A stretch of 64,000 bases of DNA from Notolepis coatsorum (GCA_963971535.1 OZ020589.1:88708183-88772182); one strand, 5' to 3'; counted from the stretch's first letter, positions 21,754-36,700 are shown. The notes: generated from the sequence alone by a model not told the origin. Program-made: numbers and translations.

Positions 21754-24700
21754 GTACAAGATACTTTCATTGCCACACAACCAGGTTGGTGGTATTCGGT
21801 ACAGAGTGGTTGAAGCTCTAGATATACATAAAACAGGAACATGTTGCCCCCCCTTCCCAGCAATAAATACATAAATACAGCACAACACCACACAACACAA
21901 GATAACACACGGAAGAGACTAGTCCGTCGGGTCAGGAGCTTGGTTAGTGTAAGGGGGTAGACTGGCCAAGGGAGTTCAGGGTCCGAATGGCTGTTGGGAA
22001 GAGGCTGTCCTTGAAGCGGGTGGTTTTTGTAAGGATAGACTAGAAGTGCCTACCTGAGGGCAGGGGCTGAAATGGGGTGTGCTGTGTGTGAGGGTTCCTT
22101 TGCGATTTTGCTGGCACAGGTGGTTGTGCGGGAGGTGAAGATGGAGTCCAGGGAGGGAAGGTCACAACCTATGATATGTAGCCTTTATTTTCAGATGCAA
22201 AGCGCCTTTATGACCTGCAATGTCATGCACTCACTCACTCGTGGGGCGACAGTCGCCCGGGAGGTAGAGCAGTCGCCTGGTAATCCGGAGGTTCCCAGTT
22301 CGATTCCCGCTCCTCCCGGGCAGCGTGTCGGGAGTGTCCTTGAGCAGGACACTTAACCCCTAACTGCTCCCAATGAGCAGGTTGGCACCTTGCATGGTTG
22401 CCTCTGCTGTCGGTGTGTGAACGGTATATACTGTATACGTGGTTGGCCGGGACAGTGTTAAAAGGCTAAGGTGAAGAGGTACTGTGACGAATCCGGTGAG
22501 GACCAGACTCGTCACGGTTCAAATACAAACAAATTCAAAAGGTCCACACGAGCAATATCAATCAATACGAATATTTATTGAATTAAGGCAAAAATCCAGT
22601 TTGATAAGCAAGAGAATGGTCATAGGCAGTCCGTGGGTCAAAAACACAAAACGGGCTCGCCGACAGAAAAAGGGATTGTTCAATACTCAGGGTAGTCGTC
22701 CGGTCCAGGGTCAGTACACAGGGAGATTCTCAGCCAGTCCAGGGTCCAGTACACAAAGAACACCTACTTGCTTTCCTCTCACTACCTCTCACCGTCACAA
22801 CTCTGAATACTAAATCTCTCTCTCTCTACACCACAACTCTTACTCCGCCCAACTCACTCTCTATCTCAGTGTTAATGTAGTGTGTGTGCACGTGAGGTGT
22901 GTCCACTAATCATGTGCAGGTGTACTATATCAGTATTAATCAGCTAGTGTGTATGTCGGGAGTGTGTGCATGTGAGGTGGGTGTGCCTAAATGCTGTGCA
23001 GGTGTGCTCGATCAGTACTAATCGGCTACCTAAGTGACGGATATATCTCCCATCATTCACGTATCCAAAGGAGGGGGGAGGAGATCTGTCACAGTACATT
23101 TGAGCTTACTTTTGAAAACATTTAGTGAAACTGGCCCCTGTAAATGTCCAAACCCAACCCCCCCCCCAATGTACAGTTTCCGCCCCACCCACCCAATCAC
23201 CTCCAATGTACAGTTTCTTCCCCCTCAAATGTATATACTCTCTTTTTAGACTATTTTTGTACTCCTAAACAGTACTGTATATTTGTAGATATTCTATGTC
23301 ATAAATGTCTAGATGTAACTACTGTCTATCTGTATGTCATATATGTTATGATGAATTGAAAATGGGGGACCCTGATGTAAACAAGACAAACGTCTTTCTC
23401 TGGTCTGCATCCCCTTAACAATTGTGTGTATTGAGCCGTACTGTATTGTACCCATTCTGCAATCTGTTAAATAAAGTATACATTCATTCATTCATTCATT
23501 CATTCATTCATTCATTCATCTGCATCCCCTTAACAATTGTGTGTATTGAGCTGTACTGTATTGTACCCATTCTGCAATCTGTTAATAAAATGTTCAATCA
23601 ATCAATCAATCAAGCTAGCCCCCTGAATGTCCATAGGTAGGGTGTTCCATTACCCCTAATGTAATCTGCAAAGACTGATGTCCTGTGCCAGTGTTGTAGC
23701 ACTCGAGTCCCAGTCCTAGACTGATTTTCAGGACTTGGACTTGAGGACTGAGAACTCGGACTTGGACTCGAGCATTGATTGCATTCAGACTCGGAAGGTG
23801 CAGACTCAGACTTGTTAATTTATAAATACAGTTAATACCTAATCATTTGGCATAAGATATTGATGGCTAGTGCATTTATTTGGCTATTGTGTCACAAAGT
23901 AAATAAACTCCCATTGAAATGGTGACCGCTGTGTCATGTTTAATGTAGACCTTTATATGTCTGCTCTTTGACTGCCAGAGTGGAGTGGACTCGACCTTGA
24001 CAACTCAGACTCGAACTAGGGTAATGGGGACTCGACTCAGGCTCTTCTTTTGTGACTCGGACTTGGACTCTGACTCGAACACTGGGAACTCGAGACTCTA
24101 CTTGGACTCTAGATTTAGTGCCTCGACTACAACACTGCCCTCTGCAGTGATATCCCCCCCTCTCCAGATGGACCTGTGTAGATCCTGCTATTTATAAAGA
24201 AACTAGACCGTACATCCTGAGAGATGATGCAGTAACGACTATTAAACTCTGATGATTGATATGAACAACTACCAACATGCTCCAATGCTGGACACAGTGT
24301 TGTAGTCGAGTCACTAAATCTCAAGGTCGAGTCCCCAGTGTTAACCCTTTAATCGCCAAGGACGACTTTAGACGTCATTCCTCGCCATGCGTAATCTGCC
24401 AATGACGTCTTACAGCGTCTTTGAGATCAATATTTCAAAAATCTGTCATGGCAATCATATTTCACCCACGGAGACTTGAGACTTGCTGTTGATCTCCTCT
24501 CAACTCTCCAAAGGTTCAAGACCGCCATCTGGTGGCCGATCGGCGAATCGCCAAAACCGGAAGTGGCGCACCGGAAGTGGTGCTCACCCATATTTCGTCC
24601 GGCCACTCGCTATCGCTAGCGGGACTCCAGCTTGATACACTGGATAGCGATCCGTTGCCAATAACTCGATAAACAACATGATTTGGACGTATATAGTATT

Positions 24701-27700
24701 ATACAACCTGGAAATGGATTGCATATATCAACATCCCATAATAGCGAACTTTCTGCTCCACGCTGATCGCCCAACGCTACGAGGAAGCTGCGGTGAGTTT
24801 CAGCGTGTTTGATTATTATTAAACATACACACTGCTCCGATCAACATATCACCCATACTAAAATGATTTAACGTCGGCCACGGACTTATAAACCCCCCGC
24901 CCCCCCTCCAGTCACCAGCAGATGATGAGGCATGACGTGTAGGACCTTGTACAATTGAAATTTTTTATCTGACGTCAATCGGTATCAAACTACATTTGAT
25001 GATCTAATATATGTATTTAGGGCTATAACTCACGTTCTGCAGAATGCTGCAGAAAACGATAAAAACATATTTATACTTTAGACCGTATTTTAGTATGAAT
25101 ATGTGAATGAAAAAGTAGAACGTTGCTACATCCTAAACGATAGATACTTGACGTTGAATGGGCCATAGTAATGTCAATTTAGCAATACAATTTAAAAAGT
25201 TATAGCCCTGCAAAGAAGGGGAACATCTCCATAGACAAATAGAGCTGGCAGAGGACGGTATAAGGATGGATATAAGCGTGGCAGAGAAAGGGTTAAGAAG
25301 AGCCAGAGTCGAGTCTGAGTCAAGTCCCCATTACCCTAGTCTGAGTCCCAAGTAGGGATGCTCTCGATATTGGCTTTTTTAACCTATACGATATTGTCCA
25401 ACTGTTAATTTCCGATACCGATATCAACCGATACCGATATATGCAGGGTTTCCCCCCCCAAAAAACTGAATAATTTCAGGTAATTAACATTACATATGTC
25501 TTGTTGTGGAATTAACATAACATTATGCATACTTTTGACAATAAGTAAAATCAGAATTTGTTCTTACTTGCTTGCCTGGGTAAATAAAGGTTCCGATATC
25601 ACATTTTAATGCCAATATCGGCCGATAATATCGGTAGGCCGATAATATCGGACATCCCTAGTCCCAAGTCATCAAGGTTGAGTCCACTCCACTCTGGCAG
25701 TCAAAGAGCTGACATACAAAGGTCTACATTTGCCCCCACATGTCCGACAGTCTGACTCCCTATCATAATTTAAATCACAACTAAAAACCCATCTGTTTAA
25801 ACTTGCATATTCACTGTAACCTGTGTCACTGTTCTCAGTGTTCTATACCCCCTGCGGTTTGTTTTATTTTTAACTTCGACTTTTAACTGTCTTGCTTTGT
25901 TTTTATGATCTGTAAGGTGACCTTGGGTGTCGTGAAAGGCGCCCCCAAATAAAATGTATTATTATTAAACATAAATTACACAGTGGTCACCATTTCAAAG
26001 GAAGTTTATTTACTTTGTGACACAATAGCCAAATAAATGCATTAGCCATCAATATCTTATACCAAATGATTAGGGCTCATTACAAAAAAAAATAACTTTA
26101 TCAATTAACAAGTCCGAGTCCTCGTCTGCACCTTCCAAGTCCGAATGCATTCAATGCTCGAGTCCAAGTCGAGTCACAAGTCCTGAAAATCAGTCCAGGA
26201 CTCTGACTCAAGTACTACAACAGTGGCTTGACATTACGTTTTCTTTCAAGCGGCGTAGGTTAAAGTGCTACCAAAATATTTACCCATCCCCTTGAATCTT
26301 CTCCATAACGACAACAATGCCGCGACGTTGCAGGGAGTAGTGACTGTTTCTCTCTCCAGCTCCGCAGAGCCTTCAGAAGCATCCGCAACGCCCTGCCGCA
26401 GATCTTCTACGTCTTCACGCTCTTCATCTTCAGCGTGCTCATGTTCTCACTCATGGCCCTCAAGCTATTTGGAAAGAGGTGAGATTTTTGGATCACAAGC
26501 GTCGTTTCAAGTGACATTTTAAATATATAACCTAATTTGGTTTAAAGGTGGAATCCGTAATGTAAGCGACATCTAGGCAAAACCGCTCCTCTTGGTATCG
26601 CACTTTGTTTTTCGCACACATTTTCTGTTTTGGTCTGCGTGGGTTGGAGTTAAGTGGGGATATGGGATGGGTTGCTATTGTTGGCCACACCACATGTTCT
26701 TCCAAGAGAGGTCTGGTGAATAAGTAATAATATGTTTCTATATAGCTATAATATGGTATATACTGTGTATATATATATATATAGCTTATATTAACTTCTT
26801 ATACTGTGAATTTCTTTCTCTATTTGCAGAACCTGAGGTGTGGTCAACAATACTGCCCACACATGAGACAAAACTAAAATTTTAAACAAAGTAATACCCA
26901 GCCGGACTCTTTCACCTAGAGGTCGCTGTTTGGCGGCATTACGGATGCTGCCTGACAATATCGGGTTATTAACACTTTCAGTGCCAGCACGATTTAGCGC
27001 TTGAGTGCCAGCGCTCTAATCAATGAGAGGGCGAGCACATTTGCGAATGCATAAACTATATCTTAAATTATGGCTATGTGTCTAATACGCCCGTCGCTTA
27101 TCAATGACTTGCTTGCAGTCAACATTGTCGAAACGGATTGTTTTTTCATCGGTACATTTCCGTTTTATACCATTTTGAAAAACGCTAGTTTTTGGAAATT
27201 TCCAGAAAAAAGAGATTCCACAGGAATCACCCTTTACTGGAATACACAAAAAACGTCATCATTATTCGGCCTATTTATGAATCAAATAAACGCTAGATTA
27301 TCAATAGTATATGTGTACTTATGCACGCTAGAGAAGTGGGCTGAAAAATCTATTATCCATTTCCTGATCAGCACACACACACACATACACATATAGGGCC
27401 CACGTTGATATATCTGTGAAAAAAGCTCTGATTACCCCAAGACTGGTAAAATAGATTCCTTACCTCAGATCAGATGTTCTCCAAAAAGATTATTCCAATT
27501 CCTGATCGCCATTCCAAATATCGATCGTGTTTATTGATCCATCGCTGGGTGCTCGAAACACATATTCCACGCTGTTCTGAGGGACCACAAAGACTGCAAT
27601 CGGCTCTGATTACATGCCTGAGAAGTAAAATGTGGATTCCGGATTTTCTTTTCCCCATGCATTTTCATTCAGTCCAATCCAAAGGGTGCATTACCATCCG

Positions 27701-30700
27701 GGAGACGATAGGGGGCGGTATTTTCCCTGTTCGAGCTCAGAGAGAGTCCCAGTGGTAACGTGAGACTAGAATGAATGGAAATTGCTCATAAAAAAAATAA
27801 CGATTAATAACAAGATTTCTCGTCCTTGGCACTGAACGGTTGGCATGAAATAACGAGAATTCTCATCATTGGCACTCAAAGTGTTAATAACACTGTTAAT
27901 AAATAGATTGAATGTGAAATTACCCCAACCTTGCCTGAGGACCAGCTAACGAGTAGAATGTCGCTACACTTTTAACACAAATCTGATCTCCGCTCCATCT
28001 CTCACCGCATACAGTATCACGCCATACGTACATAGAATAGAATATAAATACTTTATTTATCCTGAGGGAAATTCGGCACTACAGATCGCTCACAGTAAAC
28101 GGTAAACATTTAGGTATTCAAAAACAAAAGTCACAAATAAGAATAAAGAATAAAATATGGTCCGGGATGTATAATGTGTATATGCATTCTAAAATATAAA
28201 ATATACAGCCAAAAATATACATAAATATACAGTCAAATGTACAGTACTAAGTGTAAAGACTTTTAAATGTCGATTTAAAAGTAAAGGTGCAGGAAGATTT
28301 TGCCAGACTGTACTGTCACCCTGTGCTCAGTGATGCAGTGAGGCACAGTTATGCGTTATAAAGTCTGATGGCTGTCGAAATGAAGGACTTCCTGTGTTGT
28401 TCAGTGTTGCATCTTGGGAGTCTTAGTCTATCACTGAACATGCTCCTTCTGTCAGCCAAGTCCGTGTGTAGTGGGTGGGAGGGGTTCTCCATGATGGCGT
28501 GGAGCTGAGCAAGGCTCCTCCTCTCTGACACCACCGCTAGAGTACCTTATGCATACTGCACCTCTGTATACTGTATACTTACTTATGCATAGTATATTTA
28601 GATGTGGTTTTGTAACTATATTTATTGTAATGCAAATATAACTGATATGGCATACAGACCCTCATCTGCACCTTGACTTACACTGCCTACTTGCTCATAT
28701 GCGTATACTCAGAGTTAATTATATTGTTCTATTGTTTACACTGCCTATTTAAATTTTTACTTAATTAACTATAATTATGTATCATGTCTTCTACTATTAC
28801 CATGTACCTGTACCCCCCCTCCCCCATTCTGCTATGATGCCTGAATTTCCCCAAGGGGATCAATAGCCATGCTGCCCCTTGGTCTGATAATTAAAAAACA
28901 CAACATCTCTTTCCATTTTTATGCTGACGACACTCAGGTCTATCTCCCCATGAAACCCAACAATATAAACAATCTTGACAGTCTTCATTCCTGCCTAGAC
29001 GACATCAAATGCTGGATGGCACACAATTTTCTACAACTCAATCACTCAAAATGTGAAATCCTCCTTTTCGGCGCTCCAAACCAAACCAATGTCATTGCCA
29101 GCAGCCTGGGTAACCTGTCTCCCCTAGTCAAGCCCTTTGTTAAAAACCTGGGCGTGCTCTTTGACCCCGAGTTTTCCTTCAATAGGCAGGTAAACTCGGT
29201 GGTGAAGGGATGCTTTTTCCAGCTCCGGTCCATAGCCAAGATCAAGGCCATTCTCTCCCCCTCAGACCTGGAAAGAATAATTCACGCCTTCATATCCTCA
29301 CGCTTAGACTACTGTAACTCCCTGTACCTGGGGCTAAATAAATCCACCATAGCCCGTCTACAACTCCCCCAAAACGCTGCCGCTAGACTGCTCACAGGTA
29401 CCCGGAAGAGAGCTCACATCACCCCTGTACTTGCCTCCCTCCACTGGCTCCCGGTGCGCTTTAGAATAGACTTCAAGGTCCTCTTAATGGTGTACAAAGC
29501 CCTAAATGGTAAAGCCCCTGCTTACCTAGCAGACCTCCTCACCCCCTATACCAACGCCAGGGCCCTCAGATCGGCTGATAAGGGTCTCCTAACCACTCGT
29601 AGGTCCAACTTCAAGTCTAGGGGGGGACGTGCTTTTGCGGTCGCAGCCCCTGACCTCTGGAACAGCATCCCCATGTCCATCAAATCTGCCCCCTCCATCG
29701 AGTCTTTTAAATAAAAACTCAAAACCCACCTATATCGCCTGGCCTTCCCTGACTCACTTTGACTCTTGCCGTACTTGTTGACGTGTTGTTCTGTTTTTCC
29801 TTTGTCTATCCGTTGATTTTATTTTATTTCTCTGTTTATTTTATACTTTTCTTTGTACTTAGCTTAGCCATGTGAAGCACTTTGGTTGACAAGCGTCATG
29901 TTTAAACGTGCTATACAAATACATTTGTTGATGATGTTGATGAATAGAGGAATATCTTATCTTATCTTATCTCCTCCTCTCCCCAGGAGTCTGACTACGA
30001 TAGGGGGAAGGTCCTATTTCACCAACTACCTGCAGATCGTGTTTGATCTCTACGTGCTAGTCACCACCGCCAACAGTCCTGACATCATGTAAGAGTTTTC
30101 TTTTTTATTGCACTACATTTTACATAACTTTAGATTAGCAGGCACTCATCACGGCAAGTAGACACAATGAACATTACAGAGGCCAAATACATAGCCGCTG
30201 CCTGAGTGAGATCCAATTCAACAAGATCAATATATTTATCATTTTATATATAATACAATTTAATGCTATTTACAATTATATTTATAATTTGTTGATGACT
30301 TGCCTTTTCTGTAATTAATCTTTTGTTTTGTCTGTCAAAATGTGTTGTATAATTGTGTACACGACACGTTTTGTACTTAAGGATAAAAAAGGATAAGGAT
30401 ATCTTTTATTAATCCCTCATGGGGAAATTCCAGACTTCAGTGTAATTAATCATACAGCACAAGAAGCACTGTCTTTTTCTTAGTTTTTCCTTTGTGTCCT
30501 GTAGGGCTGACCTCGACTTGTCGAATAATCGACTAATCGAACGAAAGGAGCCGTAGTCGACTGCCAACCTCTTAGTCGAATGAAAAGAAAAAAATATTAT
30601 AATAATTATTATAAAAAAAAATTATCATTCTTTCCAAAAGCAAAGAGGCCTAGAAGCGTGGCTAACGCTAATGGCGCACATACCAGCAAGGCTAACTGCC

Positions 30701-33700
30701 TAAGAAAACGGGCACAGAGGCACTGAAAGAGGATTTCACACATTAAATATCAAGATGTATCCATCAGTGGACCAATTTCGCAGGGGACGAAAAGCCTTCA
30801 GTCGACTCCTTCAGACATTAAGCACCCCCCACAGCCCAAATAGAAAGACCCCCCCCCCCCCCCCCCCCCCACACATTTAAAAAAATATATTTTTATATAA
30901 TATATTTATTATATATATTTATATTTGGGGGCGGGGGGGGGGGGGCGGTGTAGTCGCAAATCAAAGTCGACTATACAAATCCTTAGTCGGGGACAGGCCT
31001 AGTGTCCAGAGTGTCTGGTGTTTCCAGTGAGGCTCAGGCAACAAAAGGGAGACACAGGCACAGTGAAGGAATAACAAAAACATTTATTTATTAACTCTTT
31101 CTCTGCCACGCTGGGAACGGGATATGGCTATGTGCTGCCACGCATTAAACCAATGGAGTCACTCACCTTGTTTGCAGGGCTATAACTATATTCTATTTTA
31201 TACCTATGGATACAATACTATGGCCCATTTGACATTGAGTGTCTATCGTTCAAGATGTGGAAAAGAAATAATTTTTCCATCCATACATTCCAGTTTTATA
31301 CCGTGGTGAACATAATGGTTTTAGAGCGGTTTAGGGTAATTCCTGGGAGGCTAGTAATAGCCCGATACGTGTATTTTATTAAATCCATTGGCGTCCCTAC
31401 ACACACTACACTTAAAAATTCAAATGCATATGATCTGTATTATGTTCCAGCATGAATGCATGAAAGGGGGGGGGGTCGTTTCTGATTAATTGATTGACAT
31501 TCGTTAGTACAACCCCATACGCTGATCAGGGCGATGGCTATGAAAACGAGGCACAATCGAGCTGAAATTGACGTTAAATTGCTCTTACCTGTGGCCGGTG
31601 GGATTCCAAGAAGAATATTCCAATTATTTGATTGCCATCTGGTAGATCATATGTCCATTTGGCTCACGACATAACCCACCACAGCATAATGAATCGGGGG
31701 TCCCGAAACCTATTCAATGCGATCGGGTGAAGCCCTTGATCGAGGTTACTAGAAATGTCCGCCCGGAGGAATTTCATCGACACACAGCCCCATCAAAGTT
31801 GGTGCAACATCGGCCGCATACCACCAGGCGGCGGTATTGGACTTTTGCAATCTCAGACTCATTCCCTATGGTAACACAGGCTGCCTGGATGGATAACGAA
31901 TGGAAATACAGAATAAAAGAAATAACGATCAAATAACAAGTATACTCGTTGTTGGCGTCCGATTGGCGGCCAATAAAGAGTATTCTCGTGGTTGGCAGAG
32001 AATGAGTTAAAGAATAAGCTAACCAAAATACGGACAAACAAAACATACCAGCTAATATGGATGAGATAATAAAGACATAAATATAGGCAATACAATTTGA
32101 TCTGAATATAAAATTATGAGAAAAATAAACAGTGTAAACGATATGATTAACTCTGAATATAAAAATGTGAGAAAAATAAATGAGTGTAAACAAAGGTACA
32201 GGTAAGGGTCTGTGTGCCCTATTAGTTATAGTATACGTTACAATAAATATAGCCAATACAATTTGAATCTGAATGTATACTACGAGTAAACAGTATACAC
32301 AAGGTACCTAACTGGCATGATATATGTTGTACGTTGTAGTCTGTGCAGGAGAACTGAGAGTAGGTGCAGCACGGATGAGAGTAGGTGCAGCATGGATGAG
32401 GTTGTTGCTGCACGGATGATAGTAGGTGCAGCATGGATGAGTAGGTGCAGCATGGATGAGAGAGTAGGTGCAGCATGGATGAGAGTAGGTGCAGCATGGA
32501 TGAGAGTAGGTGCAGCATGGATGAGAGTAGGTGCAGCATGGATGAGTATAGGTGCAGCATGGATGAGAGTGTAGGTGCAGCATGGATGAGCGAGTAGGTG
32601 CAGCATGGATGAGAGTAGGTGCAGCATGGATGAGAGTAGGTGCAGCATGGATGAGCGAGTAGGTGCAGCATGGATGAGAGTAGGTGCAGCATGGATGAGA
32701 GTAGGTGCAGCATGGATGAGTATAGGTGCAGCATGGATGAGAGTGTAGGTGCAGCATGGATGAGCGAGTAGGTGCAGCATGGATGAGAGAGTAGGTGCAG
32801 CATGGATGAGTGTAGGTCAGTGTTTCCCCTACCATTGCCTTGGCAGTGCGGCCCGCCCCGCTAACGGCACCCCACCCCCCCCCCCGAAGAAATTATAATA
32901 CAAAATACATTTATACATTTTTTTTTTTTTATTAAAGTTTGCCTTAATTACAGTAACATTGGCGAGCTAGCTAAATTATACATAAATCGGTTTTCATATA
33001 AATCAATCTTCACTAAGACTTTAAAACGGTGGTGCGGCACGGTCTATGGAGACGCAGAAAAAAACTACCAAATCCATTCCGAGACTGACTAGCGTATACG
33101 GTAAGTTGATATATGAACTGGATAGCTCATATAAGCCATTCTCCCTTTCTGTGTGTGTGTGTGTGTGTGTGCGTGCCCGTCCAAACTCTGGTCTTTGGAA
33201 AGTTTGATAGTATTTACTGAGGATGGCCAGATAATGTTGATATTTAAACTTACAAAATTATTATACAGAGAGAAGCTTCAGCAAGTACAAAATGCTGCTG
33301 ACCGACAAAATAGAATCCCTCACTGAGGAAAACACAAAGGCCTATCCATCATGTATCACAATGGTGATGTCAGCCAGAGATGGGGAGAAGCATGAACCTT
33401 TAAAGGACATCTCTTTAAAATAAATTACATTTTACAGTTTTCTTGATTTATTTTAAACAAATTATTATTTTGTATTATTTAACTATTTAATTATTATTTA
33501 GTTATTGCACTGCACTGGCAGTTGAACTGCATTGAACTGAACTTAATTGAAAAAAAAAAACCTCATAACCTAACTGGCACTGAACATTGAACTACACTGG
33601 CACTGTTTGCAGATGTACTATTATTAAAGTTAGTTAAAAACATAATTTTGTATTGTTTTTTTTTTGGTTAAATCCAAAGGAAAAAATATTAAATCAGAGA

Positions 33701-36700
33701 AAAACGGGAACATTTAAAACCGAGAAATCCGAAAACAGGAAAATTCATATCCGAAAACAGGAAGAGATAAAAACGGATTTCATAGGGCCCTAGTTAATAA
33801 ATTCACTCTGAAAATCTGCTCCGCTCTGATAAACTGACTCTTTGGTCAGAGCGTCCAGTGTGCACTCAGAATTTCCGAACAACTTGAGTGCACTCGCTCT
33901 GACACTGGTTGTAAATAGTTATATTAGTCGTACTGGCGAATCGCGTCCTGCTCTTCGCCATCGAGATATACCTCATCTCCAGTACCTAGTGTACTCCATC
34001 AACGAATAAAAAAACAATACACCCAGCACCTGCCAGGCCCTGCCCTAGTGCTACGTACTATATAGCACTAGGCGTGGTCACCACTCGCTCTTCCTCTATT
34101 TTCGTTTCCATCATAGCGGATGCGTGCACCCTATGCAACTAGTTGTCATGAAAAGTTTAGAGAAATTGCGTAATATTGAGTGCTTACCGGAGATTTGCCT
34201 ACCCCTGGAATCTTCGCGGCATGTTCCAACGACACGTCGGGTCTATCCTGATGTTTCCTCGTCTTGTGGCAGCAGATCGAGGGACAGCGTGCGAGGTTTG
34301 GCTATCGAGCCGGCTCGTACACAGGTAGGCCCTGTGTCATCAGGCATTAATGCTAGTGTTAGTAATGCTGGTTGTTTTGTTACACAACCGAGTTGTGTGT
34401 CGGCGCCAGGGGCGGGATGTTTTGGTGAACGTTCCCCTGAAGTGGACGTTTTCCAGGGGATCCTGGAGCGCGCTGCTAACACTAATGCTATAATGCTGGG
34501 TCACTGTTCTAATGTTCCCCGCCGTGGGATGTTGCCGCTTTTCCCTCCTCTTAACCGGTTCATTGATGGTCAGTCGGTAGCTAATGTGTTTTTTTTTGCT
34601 GAGTCCTATTTACCCTTTTTACGGGTGAATGGGTTGACAACAGGGTGCAGGGCGGGTGTGCCGTGGCTAGGTAGCCAGGTAGCATCGATCCTGTGCCCCG
34701 GCGGGGTTGAACGTGTCCCACCCGGAAGCCGATGCTTGAGAGCGAGTCGGCCCGGCGGGTGGCAGTATGGACTGATGAGAGTTATACTGCTACAGGATGG
34801 AATTTAGCGGCGGCCAGTGTTGTGGCTCAGCTGACTGTTTTTCTGTCCACATTAGCGTCGGGTAGTGGGGCTACAGGACCAGCCGACGCTGAAAACATGT
34901 TGCATGTTTTTGGTGTTATAGAGATCTTGAATCAGTCGCAAGCTATAACTGCGGGGAGGATTAGGATGCTATCAACGCTTGTTAATAGGCATTTCTGGTT
35001 GGAGCAATCTCCTCTTGGGGAAGAAGAAAGGTTTTCTCTCCTCACGGCTCCTTTTTCCACAGAGGGACTCTTTGGTCGTTCTGCAGAGACGCAGGCGGTT
35101 GTTGACCTAGGTCCCACACCGCCTCACGATATGCAGCCAGAGGTTGGAACACGGCCTCGTCAGCGACTGTGGCGAGGCCCTCGACAGGCGGCCATGTTTT
35201 CCCCGCCAGTGGTACCCTGGGCGGAGAGTCAACAGGGGTCCACAAGGCCGACAGCCTTGGCGGCCGAGGGATCGGCCATGTTGGATGTACTCGGCTTGGA
35301 ATATACAAGCCGTCGCCATTCTGCCGCGAACAGCCCGCTCCCCGATCACTCTTTTCCCCGTCACCAGCGGAAGAGGGGCTCTGATCGTTTTCCTTTGGCT
35401 GCGGGCCGCGAACCTTCTTTGAAGCGCATGCGGCCCCACGTTTCGCTTCTCATGGGGACAGGGGCTGACACCCAGTTGATGGCTGAGCCTGGGTCTGTCC
35501 GTGAGAATGTTGTGCTGTCACGTGGCTCCCACGCCACACGTTGTGTGATTGGTGAGCCTGGTGTTTTACGGCTGCCACTATTTACAGTGGTCAGCAGGGG
35601 GACTCGAGGCCTCTTCGTATGAATGCTCAGCACGGGTTACCCCAACTTCGCCTTCGCCAGGCGGGGTATCACGTTGATGCCTCCCACTCCCGCGAGATCG
35701 GCAGTGGTCTGCAAAGAAGAGGCGCGCGTGATTTCGGTGGTAGCAATATCACTGCAGGGCTACGGTGTGTAGGAACCCATGGGGTCCTCACGCCTTGCAT
35801 GTCTGGCTGCGGTACAACTCCTCAGCATGCTCTAGAGGGGTGTTCAGTGGGGGAGCGTGTGTCAACTAGTTTGATGGCAGCTTCTCCCGTATCAAACGGC
35901 CCTTTCTGTCGGGGTCCCCCCTTGGGTGCGACCGCCCTGTCCGCTTTGGCGGGTTCAGAGGCTACGCACAGCGGGAGGGACCGGGCCACTTATCTGCTGT
36001 TCCTTGCGGCCCAGCGTCAGTTGACGGCGGGTGCGCTCTGGGATTATTATCACATATGGCGACAAGAATGCCGTTTGGTGAGATGGGTAGAGAGAACGTT
36101 GAGGCTGGGGCTTTGCACAACCCCACCCTCCGTTCTCAGGTTTGGTGCAGACCCTATTGTCAGGGTCAGCAGCAGTGACAGCTCTGGCCGACGAGATCCA
36201 ATCTCTGTTGGCGAAGCAGGCCGTAGTCGTGGTCCCGAGAGAGGACGCAATGTCAGGCATCTACTCCCGTTATTTTCTGGTGCCCAAAAAAACGGGAGGG
36301 GTCAGACCTATACTGGATCTGTCCGCGTTCAATCGTCTGATTGTGGCGAGACCATTCAGAATGTTGACCGTCAAACACCTGCTACTTGCTGTCAGAGTGG
36401 GAGACTGGTTCACAGACCATAGACCTGAAGGATGCGTATTTTCACATCCCGATTTTCCCTCCTCACAGGAAATACCTACGGTTCCTGTTTCAGGGCGTAG
36501 CGTACGAATACCAGAGGTTGCCGTTCTGCTATTCTCTGGCTCCCCGCACATTCACCAAGTGCGTAGAAACTGCGCTGGAGCCTCCACGTCGTCAGGGGAT
36601 ACGAATTCTATTCTATCTCGACGACATTCTGCTCCTCAGCCGGTCGGAGGAGGTCGCCAGGTCTCATACCAGGCTGGTGGTGGAATTCCTCACCAAGCTG

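Larger units (their letters stand above)
24295..26225 (-). mobile_element. hAT-like element B with three nested insertions
   Basis: It has the same family termini as element A in the opposite orientation (CAGTGTTGTAG ... CTACAACAGTG). The flanks GCTGGACA and GCTTGACA match at 7 of 8. Without a piggyBac MITE (24345-25292), a hAT MITE (25353-25660) and an L2 tail (25731-25966), plus target duplications, about 430 bp remain, close to element A. Confidence 0.75.

Noticed and set aside
22243-22320. Possible tRNA gene
   Set aside because: A- and B-box words are present, but the head continues into a SINE body and the acceptor stem is imperfect; a matching antisense SINE exists at 20410.
32345-32817. 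CRISPR-like array
   Set aside because: The spacers are 0-4 bp and not unique, and the context is a vertebrate intron, so it is a minisatellite.
32222-32835. Three long overlapping minus-strand frames (160-193 residues) of HPCCTYS/SMLHLL repeats
   Set aside because: They are translations of the 21-23-bp minisatellite in all three frames; there is no codon bias, start context or homology.
34732-35622. Host gene candidate (296 residues)
   Set aside because: The same protein region recurs at 57605-58150 next to DIRS RT sequence, so it is the DIRS gag-like region.
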